64,000 nt of DNA from Rheinheimera sp. (GTDB lineage Bacteria; Pseudomonadota; Gammaproteobacteria; Enterobacterales; Alteromonadaceae), in contig DPJG01000032.1 in NCBI GenBank assembly GCA_003543135.1, positions 186,001-250,000 of the forward strand. The letters are read 5' to 3'. Positions 19,523 through 26,897 of this stretch are shown here, piece by piece. The translations under genes were made by a program, and so were the position numbers. Position 1 is the stretch's first letter. Each line of letters opens with the position of its first letter. A model generated the notes under the pieces. It saw only the letters and a list, made by a program, of their open reading frames with translations, did not search any database and had not been told where the DNA came from.

Positions 19523-20233
19523 TCAGAGGCTCAGAGCCTGAAGTTTAGGCAACAAAGCCATCACCATAGCGCTGCTGTTGCGTGACGCCACTTCCAGATA
19601 AGCATCAAAAGAAGTTGGTGATTCTTTGCCGGCAATGTCGCTTAAGCTGCGGATCACCACAAAGGGGGTGTTCAGCTGATAACAGGCCTGGGCAATAGCC
19701 GCGCCTTCCATTTCTACTGCCAGCATGGCCGGGAATGTCGCACGGGTTTTGGCAATGCGCTCCGGGTCGCACATAAACACATCACCTGTGGTGATCAGAC
19801 CTTTTTTGGTTTTGCAAAAACCAAGGGACGCAATACATTGTTCGGCGGCATTAATCAAAGCCGGATGGGCGCTAAAAGCGGCAGGTAAACGTGGGACCTG
19901 ACCAGGTTCATAACCAAAGGCTGTGACATCGACATCATGGTGGCGCAGCTCGGTCGAAATCACAATATCGCCCACGTTCAGCTCAGGGTCAAAACCACCG
20001 GCTGAACCTGTGTTGATCACTGCGTCGGGCTTAAACTGACTGATCAGTAAAGTGGTGGCCACTGTCGCCGTCACTTTACCAATGCCCGATTGCACCAGCA
20101 CTACATCAACATCATTCAGCTTTCCCTGATGGAAAGCAAAACCGGCGATCTGCACAGTGTTGGCATTTGTGAGTTGTTGTTTGAGCAGGGCAATTTCCTG
20201 CTCCATGGCGCCAATAATTCCGACAAGCTGCAT
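19523..20233 (-). CDS. mtnN: 5'-methylthioadenosine/S-adenosylhomocysteine nucleosidase
   Basis: A 236-residue enzyme that cleaves MTA and SAH to adenine and the thioribose, clearing SAM by-products and feeding autoinducer-2 and methionine salvage. Catalytic and substrate residues align with E. coli MtnN: Glu13 (MEQEI), Glu176 (AVEMEG) and Asp199 (RSLSDIA). The nucleoside-phosphorylase-fold motif INTGSAGG is present. The length matches the family (232 in E. coli). Confidence 0.96.
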   Translation of the reverse strand: MQLVGIIGAMEQEIALLKQQLTNANTVQIAGFAFHQGKLNDVDVVLVQSGIGKVTATVATTLLISQFKPDAVINTGSAGGFDPELNVGDIVISTELRHHDVDVTAFGYEPGQVPRLPAAFSAHPALINAAEQCIASLGFCKTKKGLITTGDVFMCDPERIAKTRATFPAMLAVEMEGAAIAQACYQLNTPFVVIRSLSDIAGKESPTSFDAYLEVASRNSSAMVMALLPKLQALSL

Positions 20234-20295
20234 AAGGTTCTCGCTGAGTAAAAAGCCACATTATACGAACTGTGGCTTTGGCTTGCCGAACTTTT

Positions 20296-21198
20296 TCAAA
20301 CAGCTGCAACCTTGATAGTGCCGGCGGCACCTTTGGTCAGTTTACCGGCCTGATAATCGCGGATCGCTTGCTCTATCTCTGCGGCACTGTTCATCACAAA
20401 AGGGCCATACTGCACCACAGGCTCACCTATAGGTTTGGCTGCCAGCACCAGCACCAGCAGCCGCACCGCTGTTTTAGCCACAAGGTGCAGGCTGTCGCCT
20501 TTACCCAGCACGGCCGCATGATGGGTTTTAACCAGGCTCTCTCTGCCATCGGCACTGATCTGTACCTCACCCTCAAAAGGATACACCAGTGCATTATGTT
20601 CAGCGGGCAGCTGTAACTGTAGCTCGCTGCCTGCTGGTAAGCTCAGATCATAATAGTGGGGATCTGTGCTTAACCCCTGAATAGGGCCAGCCGTGGTTTG
20701 CTGTTCAGCACTGAGTGTCAGTGCACCGGCAATCACCACGGCATGACCACCATTGGCTAAAGTGCGGCGGCCAAGCTGTGCAGGTTTTAAATCCACATAG
20801 GCCGGATCTTTCATTTTTTCCGCGGCCGGTAAATTTAACCACAGCTGAAAACCACGCATCAGGCCGGATTCCTGTTGTGGCATTTCGGAGTGAATAATAC
20901 CGCTACCGGCCGTCATCCACTGCACACCACCCGACATTAAGTGGCCTTCATTGCCCAGATGATCCTGATGCAGCATATGGCCATCCAGCATGTAGGTGAC
21001 AGTTTCAAAACCCCGGTGCGGGTGGGGCGGGAAACCGGCGATATAATCGGCGGCTTCTTCTGAACCAAAACAGTCCAGCATTAAAAAAGGATCCAACCGC
21101 AGCTGTTGCTGCAAACCAAGGCTGCGACGGATTTTTACACCGGCACCGTCCGATACCAGTTGCGCCGGAATAAGCTGTTGAATATGACGTTCGCTCAT
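20296..21198 (-). CDS. Pirin family protein
   Basis: A 300-residue bicupin. The N-terminal cupin holds the metal-binding signature HPHRGFETVTYMLDG followed by HxH-type and Glu ligands (HQDHLG, GIIHSE), as in YhhW/YhaK quercetinase-type pirins. The C-terminal pirin_C domain is complete. Bacterial pirins have been linked to quercetin dioxygenase activity and to pyruvate dehydrogenase control; the role here is unknown. An AAAGCGCAT inverted dyad sits 63 nt upstream of its start. Confidence 0.88.
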   Translation of the reverse strand: MSERHIQQLIPAQLVSDGAGVKIRRSLGLQQQLRLDPFLMLDCFGSEEAADYIAGFPPHPHRGFETVTYMLDGHMLHQDHLGNEGHLMSGGVQWMTAGSGIIHSEMPQQESGLMRGFQLWLNLPAAEKMKDPAYVDLKPAQLGRRTLANGGHAVVIAGALTLSAEQQTTAGPIQGLSTDPHYYDLSLPAGSELQLQLPAEHNALVYPFEGEVQISADGRESLVKTHHAAVLGKGDSLHLVAKTAVRLLVLVLAAKPIGEPVVQYGPFVMNSAAEIEQAIRDYQAGKLTKGAAGTIKVAAV

Positions 21199-21260
21199 CT
21201 GAGTTACCTTTTGTGTTTAACTTTGGATGAGCTTAGTAAACGCTGTTTTGATTAGAAAGA

Positions 21261-21282
21261 AAAGCGCATATAAATGCGCTTT
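21261..21282. promoter_or_regulatory. AAAGCGCAT inverted dyad between ogt and the pirin gene
   Basis: AAAGCGCAT (21261-21269) and ATGCGCTTT (21274-21282) form a 9-bp inverted repeat around ATAA. In the minus direction it is followed by TCTTTCT after its own TTT, so it can end the ada-alkA/ogt transcript. Each arm also contains AAAGCGCA, the core of the E. coli Ada box, though the upstream AAT element is not clear. The terminator reading is the simpler one. Confidence 0.6.
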
Positions 21283-21303
21283 ATATCCTAAAAAATAGAA
21301 TCA

Positions 21304-21930
21304 TTAAACGTTGGCTGTGGCCATTTGTTGCTGTTGTTGCATCTGCTGTTCGTGTTGTAACAACCAGACTTTGCGGCCTAAACCGCCGGCATAACCGGTC
21401 AGGCTGCCGTTATTACCAATCACTCTGTGGCAGGGCACCACTATCGCCAGCGGATTACGGCCATTGGCCGCGCCTACAGCCCGCACTGCTTTTGGATTCT
21501 GAATAAAATCAGCAATGGCGCCATAACTACAACTTTGTGCATATGGAATATGTACCAGAGCCCGCCATACCTGTTGTTGAAATGCAGTGCCTGTGGCGGC
21601 AAGTGGCAGACTAAAACGGGTTCTTTGACCGGCAAAATACTGCTGAAGCTGCACCAGCGCCTGCTGAAGATGCCGCTGAGCTTGTTCAGTAGCATCCAGT
21701 GCATTTTGTGGCTGCGTTGTCGGTGTTGGCACAGTTTGGTGTGCAGCCTGCTCAATTAAGCTGCCACTTCGTACCGGTGCCAGTTCTGTGGCTTTAACTG
21801 CAGCAAATTCTGCCGGTAAATCATCGATAAAAACAATGGCACTAATGCCATCTGCATTGGCCTGGATCTCAAGTTGGCCAATGGGGGTTGCCATAACGGC
21901 GGACAGGGTCGGCGGTGTTTTGGTCATCAT
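21304..21930 (-). CDS. ogt: Methylated-DNA-protein cysteine methyltransferase
   Basis: A 208-residue suicide enzyme that repairs O6-methylguanine by moving the methyl group to its own cysteine. The active-site motif IVVPCHRV is present, followed by the expected GYAGGLGRKVWLL helix. The N-terminal domain carries a Gln/Thr/Pro-rich insertion of about 40 residues (roughly 50-90) that makes it longer than E. coli Ogt (171 residues). The C-terminal tail is Gln-rich. The start overlaps the stop of the Ada-AlkA gene by 4 nt, so the two are translationally coupled. Confidence 0.94.
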   Translation of the reverse strand: MMTKTPPTLSAVMATPIGQLEIQANADGISAIVFIDDLPAEFAAVKATELAPVRSGSLIEQAAHQTVPTPTTQPQNALDATEQAQRHLQQALVQLQQYFAGQRTRFSLPLAATGTAFQQQVWRALVHIPYAQSCSYGAIADFIQNPKAVRAVGAANGRNPLAIVVPCHRVIGNNGSLTGYAGGLGRKVWLLQHEQQMQQQQQMATANV

Positions 21931-23381
21931 GATGTCCTTTGCTGTTTTGCAGCCATATCAGATGTTGCAGCTGTTGTGGCCTTTTTAGCGGGCAGGCCAA
22001 ACCACAGCTGTAAAGTGGCATAACTGCGCCATGGGCTCAGGCTCGCCGGGCTGAGCGGGTTTTGCCGTGCTGCCAGCGCTTTTTGGATGCCTAAATCGCC
22101 TGCTAACCAGATATCACTATCAGACAGACCGCGCATTTTGCTGTAAGCCACTGTCCATGGCCCTATGCCTTTGACGCTAAGCCAGCTATCGGGGTCGGCC
22201 AACGGATCTGCAGCCACAGCTTTAGCGAGCCCCCACAAAGTGTCGCGTCTGGCTTGCGGCACTTTAATCATCGATAAATCGGAATGAATAATTTGTGCCG
22301 GCGTTGGAAATAATTTTTTGCCGTTTTGCAGAGGTAAGTCGCTGCCAAGGGCGCTGACCAGCCGGTTAAGCTGAGTGCGGGCGCCGGCCACACTGACTTG
22401 CTGGCCAAGCACAGCGCGCACTGCCGCTTCCCAGGCCGACCAGACACCGGGAATACGGATACCCGATTGCAGTTTATCGCCAAAAAACGGCAGCAGCTGC
22501 TGCTCTATGGTCATCATATCGGCATCTAAATCCAGCAAACGGCGAATATGCGCTATCACAGTGTTCAGGCCGTCCGGGTAAGGCCAGTACAAGGTCAGTT
22601 GCAGATTGTTGTCGGTGCTGGGAGCCACTTCAAACCAGCCGGCGCGGGTCTGGTTATCTAAAGTTGCCTGCTGAGCAGGTAAGAAAAAAGTGCGGCCATA
22701 ACTTTGCTGCCCGAGCCACTCCAGGCCATCAAGGCTGCGTGCTTGCCAGAATTGTAATAATAAATCCCAGTTGAGCGGCGGGCGGTACGGCAGTTTTAAA
22801 CTCAGCATCGGGGTACTCGTTAAGTCGGGTTTACGACGTATTTGGCTTGGCGTCAGTTGCAGTTGTTTATTAAAAGCATCGTTAAAACGGCGTACACTGT
22901 GAAAGCCAGCCTGCAGTGCAATATCGGCAACCGGCAAAGTGGTTTGATGTAACAACGTTTTGGCAAACAGCAGTTGCTGATACAAGGCATATTGTTTTGG
23001 CGATACCCCAAGTTCACGCTGGAACAGTTTGCGTAAATAACGCTCACTAATGCCAAGACGGCTGACAAGTGCGCTCTGATCACCGTCAATCAGCGCACCT
23101 TCGGCAATTAAACGCAGGGCGCGTTGCAGTGTGCTGTTGCTGCCTTGCCAGGCCGGTGAGCCGGGCGCACTGTCGGGCCGGCATCTTAAACAAGGCCGGT
23201 AACCGGCAGCAGCAGCTGCTGTGGCTGTTGGGTAATAACTAACGCCGCTTTCATCCGGCAGCCGCGCCGGACACACGGGGCGGCAGTAAATGCCGGTACT
23301 TTGCACCGCTATATAAAACAGGCCATCAAACCTTTTATCGCGGCTTAAGCGGGCTTGCTGGCATTGTTGTGCACTGAGCAT
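21927..23381 (-). CDS. Ada-AlkA fusion: methyl-responsive regulator / 3-methyladenine glycosylase
   Basis: A 484-residue fusion. Residues 1-75 are an Ada zinc domain with Cys33, Cys37, Cys64 and Cys67, the spacing of E. coli Ada Cys38/42/69/72. Residues 85-185 are an AraC-type DNA-binding domain. The rest is AlkA: an N-terminal AlkA_N domain (about 195-310) and an HhH-GPD domain with VKGIGPWTV and the catalytic Asp in WLAGDLGIQK. It should sense methyl-phosphotriesters and excise 3-methyladenine, leaving O6-methylguanine to the coupled ogt. ATG 23381 was chosen because the Ada domain starts just after it; upstream in-frame ATGs add residues without family match. Confidence 0.93.
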   Translation of the reverse strand: MLSAQQCQQARLSRDKRFDGLFYIAVQSTGIYCRPVCPARLPDESGVSYYPTATAAAAAGYRPCLRCRPDSAPGSPAWQGSNSTLQRALRLIAEGALIDGDQSALVSRLGISERYLRKLFQRELGVSPKQYALYQQLLFAKTLLHQTTLPVADIALQAGFHSVRRFNDAFNKQLQLTPSQIRRKPDLTSTPMLSLKLPYRPPLNWDLLLQFWQARSLDGLEWLGQQSYGRTFFLPAQQATLDNQTRAGWFEVAPSTDNNLQLTLYWPYPDGLNTVIAHIRRLLDLDADMMTIEQQLLPFFGDKLQSGIRIPGVWSAWEAAVRAVLGQQVSVAGARTQLNRLVSALGSDLPLQNGKKLFPTPAQIIHSDLSMIKVPQARRDTLWGLAKAVAADPLADPDSWLSVKGIGPWTVAYSKMRGLSDSDIWLAGDLGIQKALAARQNPLSPASLSPWRSYATLQLWFGLPAKKATTAATSDMAAKQQRTS

Positions 23382-23430
23382 AACCTGAGTTCCACCTTCA
23401 AAACTTTGCTCAGTGTATCTTGTCATGCCG

Positions 23431-23451
23431 GCCGGATCAGCCAGATCCGGC
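23431..23451. other. GCCGGATC inverted repeat upstream of ada-alkA
   Basis: GCCGGATC (23431-23438) and GATCCGGC (23444-23451) pair around a 5-nt spacer between the calcium-loop gene stop and the ada-alkA start. No T-run follows on the minus strand. It may act as a weak terminator for the upstream gene or as an operator. Confidence 0.45.
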
Positions 23452-23468
23452 ACTCAATCAAAAAATTG

Positions 23469-24470
23469 TCAGATGTTTAAATCCACCTGCTGGACGAGTC
23501 CGGCTGTGCCTTGCTGTGACAGAAAAATACCACTGCGGGCAATTCGCCCAAGCAGCGCCTGGCCATCATATAAACCAAAGGCGGTGGCTACAGAGCTGGT
23601 GGAGATTGCTGCTATGCCAAAGTCAGCCAGTGGTTTTTGCCCGGATACACCATCCCACAGCTGAAGCTGTTGCCAGCTTTTATCCTGAGCGTCAATAAAA
23701 CCGTTGTGGTCGTTATCCAGTTGCGCAAGCTCGGTAAAACCCTGGTTACTGGCTGGGCCAAATAATTCCAGGCCTGAATCGGCTTTGCCGTTCTGGTTTT
23801 TATCATGCACCAGATAATACTGGCCGTTGCCAAGACCTGGCAGCAAGCCTTCAGAGCCTTGCCCGCTAAAGTCAAAGCGACTGCCTGTTGTTTGCAGCTG
23901 TACCGGACTGCCATTTAGGCTCAGCACTAATGGATCTTTCAGCGCTGTCTGCTGATAATTTTGAAATGACACATATTCTTCTTGCATTTCAAACGCAAAA
24001 GACCAGCTGATATTGCTGCCATCGGCCAAAGTGGCTTCGCCGCTAAAGCTTGCACTCAGCTCCTGATAACGGTAATTAAATTCCAAAATGGTGCTGCCGT
24101 TGTCCGAAGGTGCAGCTTCATTTGCATTGGACTTGGTGTTTTGCTGCTGCTGAGCGGCAATTTTTTGCGCTGAACTACCTTCAATCCAGGACAATAATTT
24201 GCCGGATGTCAGTTGTTCCAGAATACGTTTCACCACGCCTATGCTTTGTAAGGCATTAAAAGGTAACGCATCTTCATTTTGTTCTTCAGATCCCTTAGAC
24301 TCGGTGCTGGTTTTTTCGGCGACTGTGGGTTCGGGGATAGTTTTGTCAATCACCGGCACTACCGGACGCTGTACTTGGGTAGGGCGGTTTGGAATTTGCA
24401 TGCGGTGTTGCTGAAAAACCGCCTGTTCCTGTACTGCAAATTGTTGAGTAGCCGTGACGATATTCATCAT
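23469..24470 (-). CDS. Hypothetical protein with C-terminal calcium-binding loops
   Basis: A 333-residue protein without signal peptide or membrane helix. The N-terminal 130 residues are Gln/Glu/Lys/Pro-rich and look disordered. The middle (about 130-225) is a beta-rich domain. The C-terminal part has two EF-hand-like loops, DKNQNGKADSGLELFG and LDNDHNGFIDAQD, in the pattern seen next to repeat-in-toxin and VCBS proteins. I do not recognise a named family. ATG 24470 follows GGAG by the right distance (an ATG-ATG pair); the longer in-frame start lacks such a site. It is divergent from hopJ. Confidence 0.7.
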   Translation of the reverse strand: MMNIVTATQQFAVQEQAVFQQHRMQIPNRPTQVQRPVVPVIDKTIPEPTVAEKTSTESKGSEEQNEDALPFNALQSIGVVKRILEQLTSGKLLSWIEGSSAQKIAAQQQQNTKSNANEAAPSDNGSTILEFNYRYQELSASFSGEATLADGSNISWSFAFEMQEEYVSFQNYQQTALKDPLVLSLNGSPVQLQTTGSRFDFSGQGSEGLLPGLGNGQYYLVHDKNQNGKADSGLELFGPASNQGFTELAQLDNDHNGFIDAQDKSWQQLQLWDGVSGQKPLADFGIAAISTSSVATAFGLYDGQALLGRIARSGIFLSQQGTAGLVQQVDLNI

Positions 24471-24542
24471 AAGCTCCGTATGTAAACAATGATGCAATAA
24501 GGCTATCGGCAGCCATTGGTTAAACTTTGAGCAGGTAAGGTT

Positions 24543-24893
24543 ATGTTAGAAGCTTTTTTTCGTCAGCTAAGCACTGAACCCGAAACTATTACTTTCCAGC
24601 AGAGCATCGCGCTGATTGATGCTTTATATCAGTTTACGCCCACCGCTTTTAAAAACGGCGCGCTGTTAAATGCGGCAGGAGAAAATAACGGCTCTTGCAA
24701 AATTTTGTCTTTTGCCGCTATGCACAAGTTGTCTGAACCCCAGACTTTACAATTGTTTGGTGATTATTACCGGTTGGAGGTGTTGCCGGATTTAAAAGGT
24801 GATAACCATGCTAATATCCGCAACTTTATGCGCACCGGCTGGGATGGGGTAGAGTTTAGTGGTCAGGCGCTCAGGGCCAAAGCATCCACGTAG
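24543..24893 (+). CDS. HopJ family protein
   Basis: A 116-residue protein matching the HopJ type III effector family, named after a Pseudomonas syringae protein but widespread as a chromosomal gene in marine bacteria and algae. Characteristic conserved stretches are YQFTPTAFKNG, SCKILSFAA and HANIRNFMRTGWDGV. No type III secretion gene is nearby, so a housekeeping or stress role is likelier than secretion. AAGG lies shortly before ATG. Confidence 0.88.
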   Translation: MLEAFFRQLSTEPETITFQQSIALIDALYQFTPTAFKNGALLNAAGENNGSCKILSFAAMHKLSEPQTLQLFGDYYRLEVLPDLKGDNHANIRNFMRTGWDGVEFSGQALRAKAST

Positions 24894-24914
24894 CGCCCTT
24901 TGAAAATGCCGGCT

Positions 24915-25307
24915 TTAACAGCGTTCAGCCTGCAACCTGTTGCATTTGGCCAGCACTGATTCAATTTTTTTCGCGGAAAAGGGTTTAGCAATAAAACCGC
25001 AGGCGCCGGCCAGAATACTTTGCTGCACGTTTTCTACAGTGCTGTGGGCAGTCATAATTACGACGTTGGCGTCAGGATTAATTTCTTTCAGTTGTTTTAA
25101 CAAAGTTTTGCCGTCGCAATCGGGCAATTCAATGTCTAAAAACACCACATCCTGTTTCATTTTGCTGTAGCTGCTGATGCCGTGGCTGCCATCAGAAGCT
25201 TCGCTGACATGGCTGATGCCAAGCAGCATCAGGGTCTGGCGCAGATATTCCCGCACTGAAGTGACATCGTCGATAATCAGCACTGAACAATCGGAAACTT
25301 TCATCAT
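24915..25307 (-). CDS. Single-domain response regulator
   Basis: A 130-residue CheY-like receiver with no output domain. The acidic pair is Asp13/Asp14 (IIDD), the phospho-acceptor Asp58 (VVFLDIELPD), with Thr in VIMTAHS and Lys in FIAKPF. It may relay phosphate or bind a partner protein. No kinase gene is adjacent, so its sensor is unknown. It starts with an ATG-ATG pair. Confidence 0.88.
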   Translation of the reverse strand: MMKVSDCSVLIIDDVTSVREYLRQTLMLLGISHVSEASDGSHGISSYSKMKQDVVFLDIELPDCDGKTLLKQLKEINPDANVVIMTAHSTVENVQQSILAGACGFIAKPFSAKKIESVLAKCNRLQAERC

Positions 25308-25677
25308 TCTTCCTTAAATGTCTCAGATCCATCTTTTGTTAAGTTGTAGCTGGCACTTGCCGGACTGGCAAGTTGAACAAATTCAGTTCTTTGCGATTAA
25401 TGGCACATTTATAGGTACTTTGCAAAAATTTGTAACTGAAATTTTCCACATGCTAGCAAATTTTGTCCTGTCTGGTATAGCCACCTTTGCTTTTTTGCTG
25501 GTACCGCAATAAAGCAGCCTGTTGCACAGTGCGCTTTACGCTGTGTTGATGCTGAGTTATGGTGAAGACTTAAGCAAATACAGCAGCAAATGGACGTTTT
25601 GTGTGCAGTTGATTGATTGCAGCGAGATTTTCGCTTTACCTTTGACTTTCCTTTTGTATAATGGCCGCTCCAACGCT
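25308..25677. other. 370-nt gap before tRNA-Trp
   Basis: I see no convincing protein gene. A 64-codon open frame at 25318-25512 has no ribosome-binding site and no recognisable features. The only clear signal is the tRNA-Trp promoter at the right end. Confidence 0.5.
25635..25662 (+). promoter_or_regulatory. tRNA-Trp promoter
   Basis: TTTACC (-35, 4 of 6 matches) is separated by 16 nt from a perfect TATAAT (-10), ending 15 nt before the tRNA 5' end. The discriminator GGCCGC is GC-rich, as in stringently controlled stable-RNA promoters. Confidence 0.7.
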
Positions 25678-25754
25678 AGGGGCATAGTTCCAATTGGTAG
25701 AACAGCGGTCTCCAAAACCGATGGTTGGGGGTTCGAATCCCTCTGCCCCTGCCA
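25678..25754 (+). tRNA. tRNA-Trp (CCA anticodon)
   Basis: The 77-nt cloverleaf includes an encoded CCA end. The acceptor stem pairs AGGGGCA with TGCCCCT, the D stem is GTTC/GAAC, the anticodon loop is CTCCAAA with anticodon CCA, and the T loop is GTTCGAATC. It closely resembles E. coli tRNA-Trp. It is a single gene, with holD starting 12 nt after its end. Confidence 0.97.
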
Positions 25755-25766
25755 CTTCTTCTGAAG

Positions 25767-26219
25767 ATGAAATTGAATACACATCAGCAGCAACTGCTGC
25801 AAATTCTCCGAATTAAACCACTGAATCTGCATGCAGATTTTTTGTCGTGTTCAGAACACTCAGCTGCAAAAAACAAAGATAATACCTATCAGCATCAGGT
25901 GGCAGCTCAGTTGCCGGCTTTAACTGAGCAGGCGGATGCAGAGTTCTCAGCACAGACTTGCATCGACACTAAAACGACACCGCAATCTTCTGCTGCAATC
26001 GAATGGCCACTGCTCCAGCTGCAGCAGGATATTCAGTTGCTGCTGCAGCAAAAATCGCTACAGTTGTCGACCAAATTAAGCTGGCAAACCAAAGCTGAAC
26101 TCACAGCTAGTTATCTGGAAGGTCAGTTACTCTACACCCCTGACCTTCAAAGCCTCACGAATGCCCAAACCAAACGCCAGTTATGGCAACTATTAAATAA
26201 CGGATGGTCTGATGTCTGA
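25767..26219 (+). CDS. holD: DNA polymerase III psi subunit HolD
   Basis: A 150-residue protein of the clamp-loader complex, linking tau/gamma to chi and so to SSB. Identification rests on its position directly before rimI, as in E. coli, on size (E. coli 137) and on the family-like N-terminus with a hydrophobic QQQLLQIL segment. Sequence conservation in HolD is low. I placed the start at ATG 25767; upstream in-frame codons run into tRNA-Trp. It overlaps rimI by 8 nt. Confidence 0.8.
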   Translation: MKLNTHQQQLLQILRIKPLNLHADFLSCSEHSAAKNKDNTYQHQVAAQLPALTEQADAEFSAQTCIDTKTTPQSSAAIEWPLLQLQQDIQLLLQQKSLQLSTKLSWQTKAELTASYLEGQLLYTPDLQSLTNAQTKRQLWQLLNNGWSDV

Positions 26220-26667
26220 TGTGCTGATCCGCCCCGCGCTGGAAACTGATATCGACGCTATGCTGGCGATCGAACAAAGCGCCACCAGCCACCCCTGGAG
26301 CAGAGCCACTTTTAGCGGTTGTTTTGGCGAACGTTATTTTAATTTTGTGCTGCAACAAGGCGATGAAATACTTGGTTTTTACATTGGTAACTTTGTTGCC
26401 GGTGAAGCCAGTTTATTTGATATTTGTGTGGCGCCCAAAGCACAGGGGCAGGGCTTTGGCCGTTTGTTGCTGGAGCATTTTGTTGCGCAAGCCGAGGCAA
26501 AACAGGCCTTTGATTGCTGGCTGGAAGTACGCGAGAGCAACCAGAGCGCCATCCAGCTTTATCAGAGTGCCGGTTTTCACCAAAACGGCAAAAGAGCCAA
26601 TTATTACCCAACAGCCAATGGCCATGAAGATGCCATTTTAATGGGCTTGCCACTGCGTTTTGGTTAA
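26212..26667 (+). CDS. rimI: Ribosomal protein S18 alanine N-acetyltransferase RimI
   Basis: A 151-residue GNAT acetyltransferase that acetylates the N-terminal alanine of ribosomal protein S18. The acetyl-CoA loop GQGFGRLL (Q/RxxGxG/A type) and the following LEVRESNQSAIQLY region are typical of RimI. It overlaps holD by 8 nt, an arrangement shared with E. coli. Confidence 0.94.
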   Translation: MSDVLIRPALETDIDAMLAIEQSATSHPWSRATFSGCFGERYFNFVLQQGDEILGFYIGNFVAGEASLFDICVAPKAQGQGFGRLLLEHFVAQAEAKQAFDCWLEVRESNQSAIQLYQSAGFHQNGKRANYYPTANGHEDAILMGLPLRFG

Positions 26668-26798
26668 CCCTTTTGTTTACCTCTTTTAGTGCCGCCCTGA
26701 CCCGGTCATTTTGCGCTTAGCCAATCAAGCTGTAGAGAATGACAGCTAAAAATCCCATCAGACAGATGCTGCTATGGCTGTGCCTGCGCTTTGCATCC

Positions 26799-26807
26799 TG
26801 CTATAAT
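26799..26807 (+). promoter_or_regulatory. Extended -10 promoter of prfC
   Basis: TGCTATAAT is a perfect extended -10 element (TGn-TATAAT) about 90 nt before the prfC ATG. No good -35 lies 17 nt upstream, which an extended -10 can tolerate. The downstream sequence CGCCGCC is GC-rich. Confidence 0.65.
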
Positions 26808-26897
26808 CGCCGCCATTTTGCACAAAGCTCGGCAGCCGCCGCTGATGTTCAGCCGGTGAGTCTTGTTGACTGAATTGATATTGGAACCTACGCACGC

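Noticed and set aside
24543-24893. Type III secretion effector function for the HopJ-family protein
   Set aside because: No secretion apparatus or chaperone gene lies in the window, and this family is common in bacteria without such systems.
25318-25512. 64-codon plus-strand frame before tRNA-Trp
   Set aside because: No ribosome-binding site, no recognisable family. The last part is hydrophobic but composition is compatible with noncoding AT-rich DNA.
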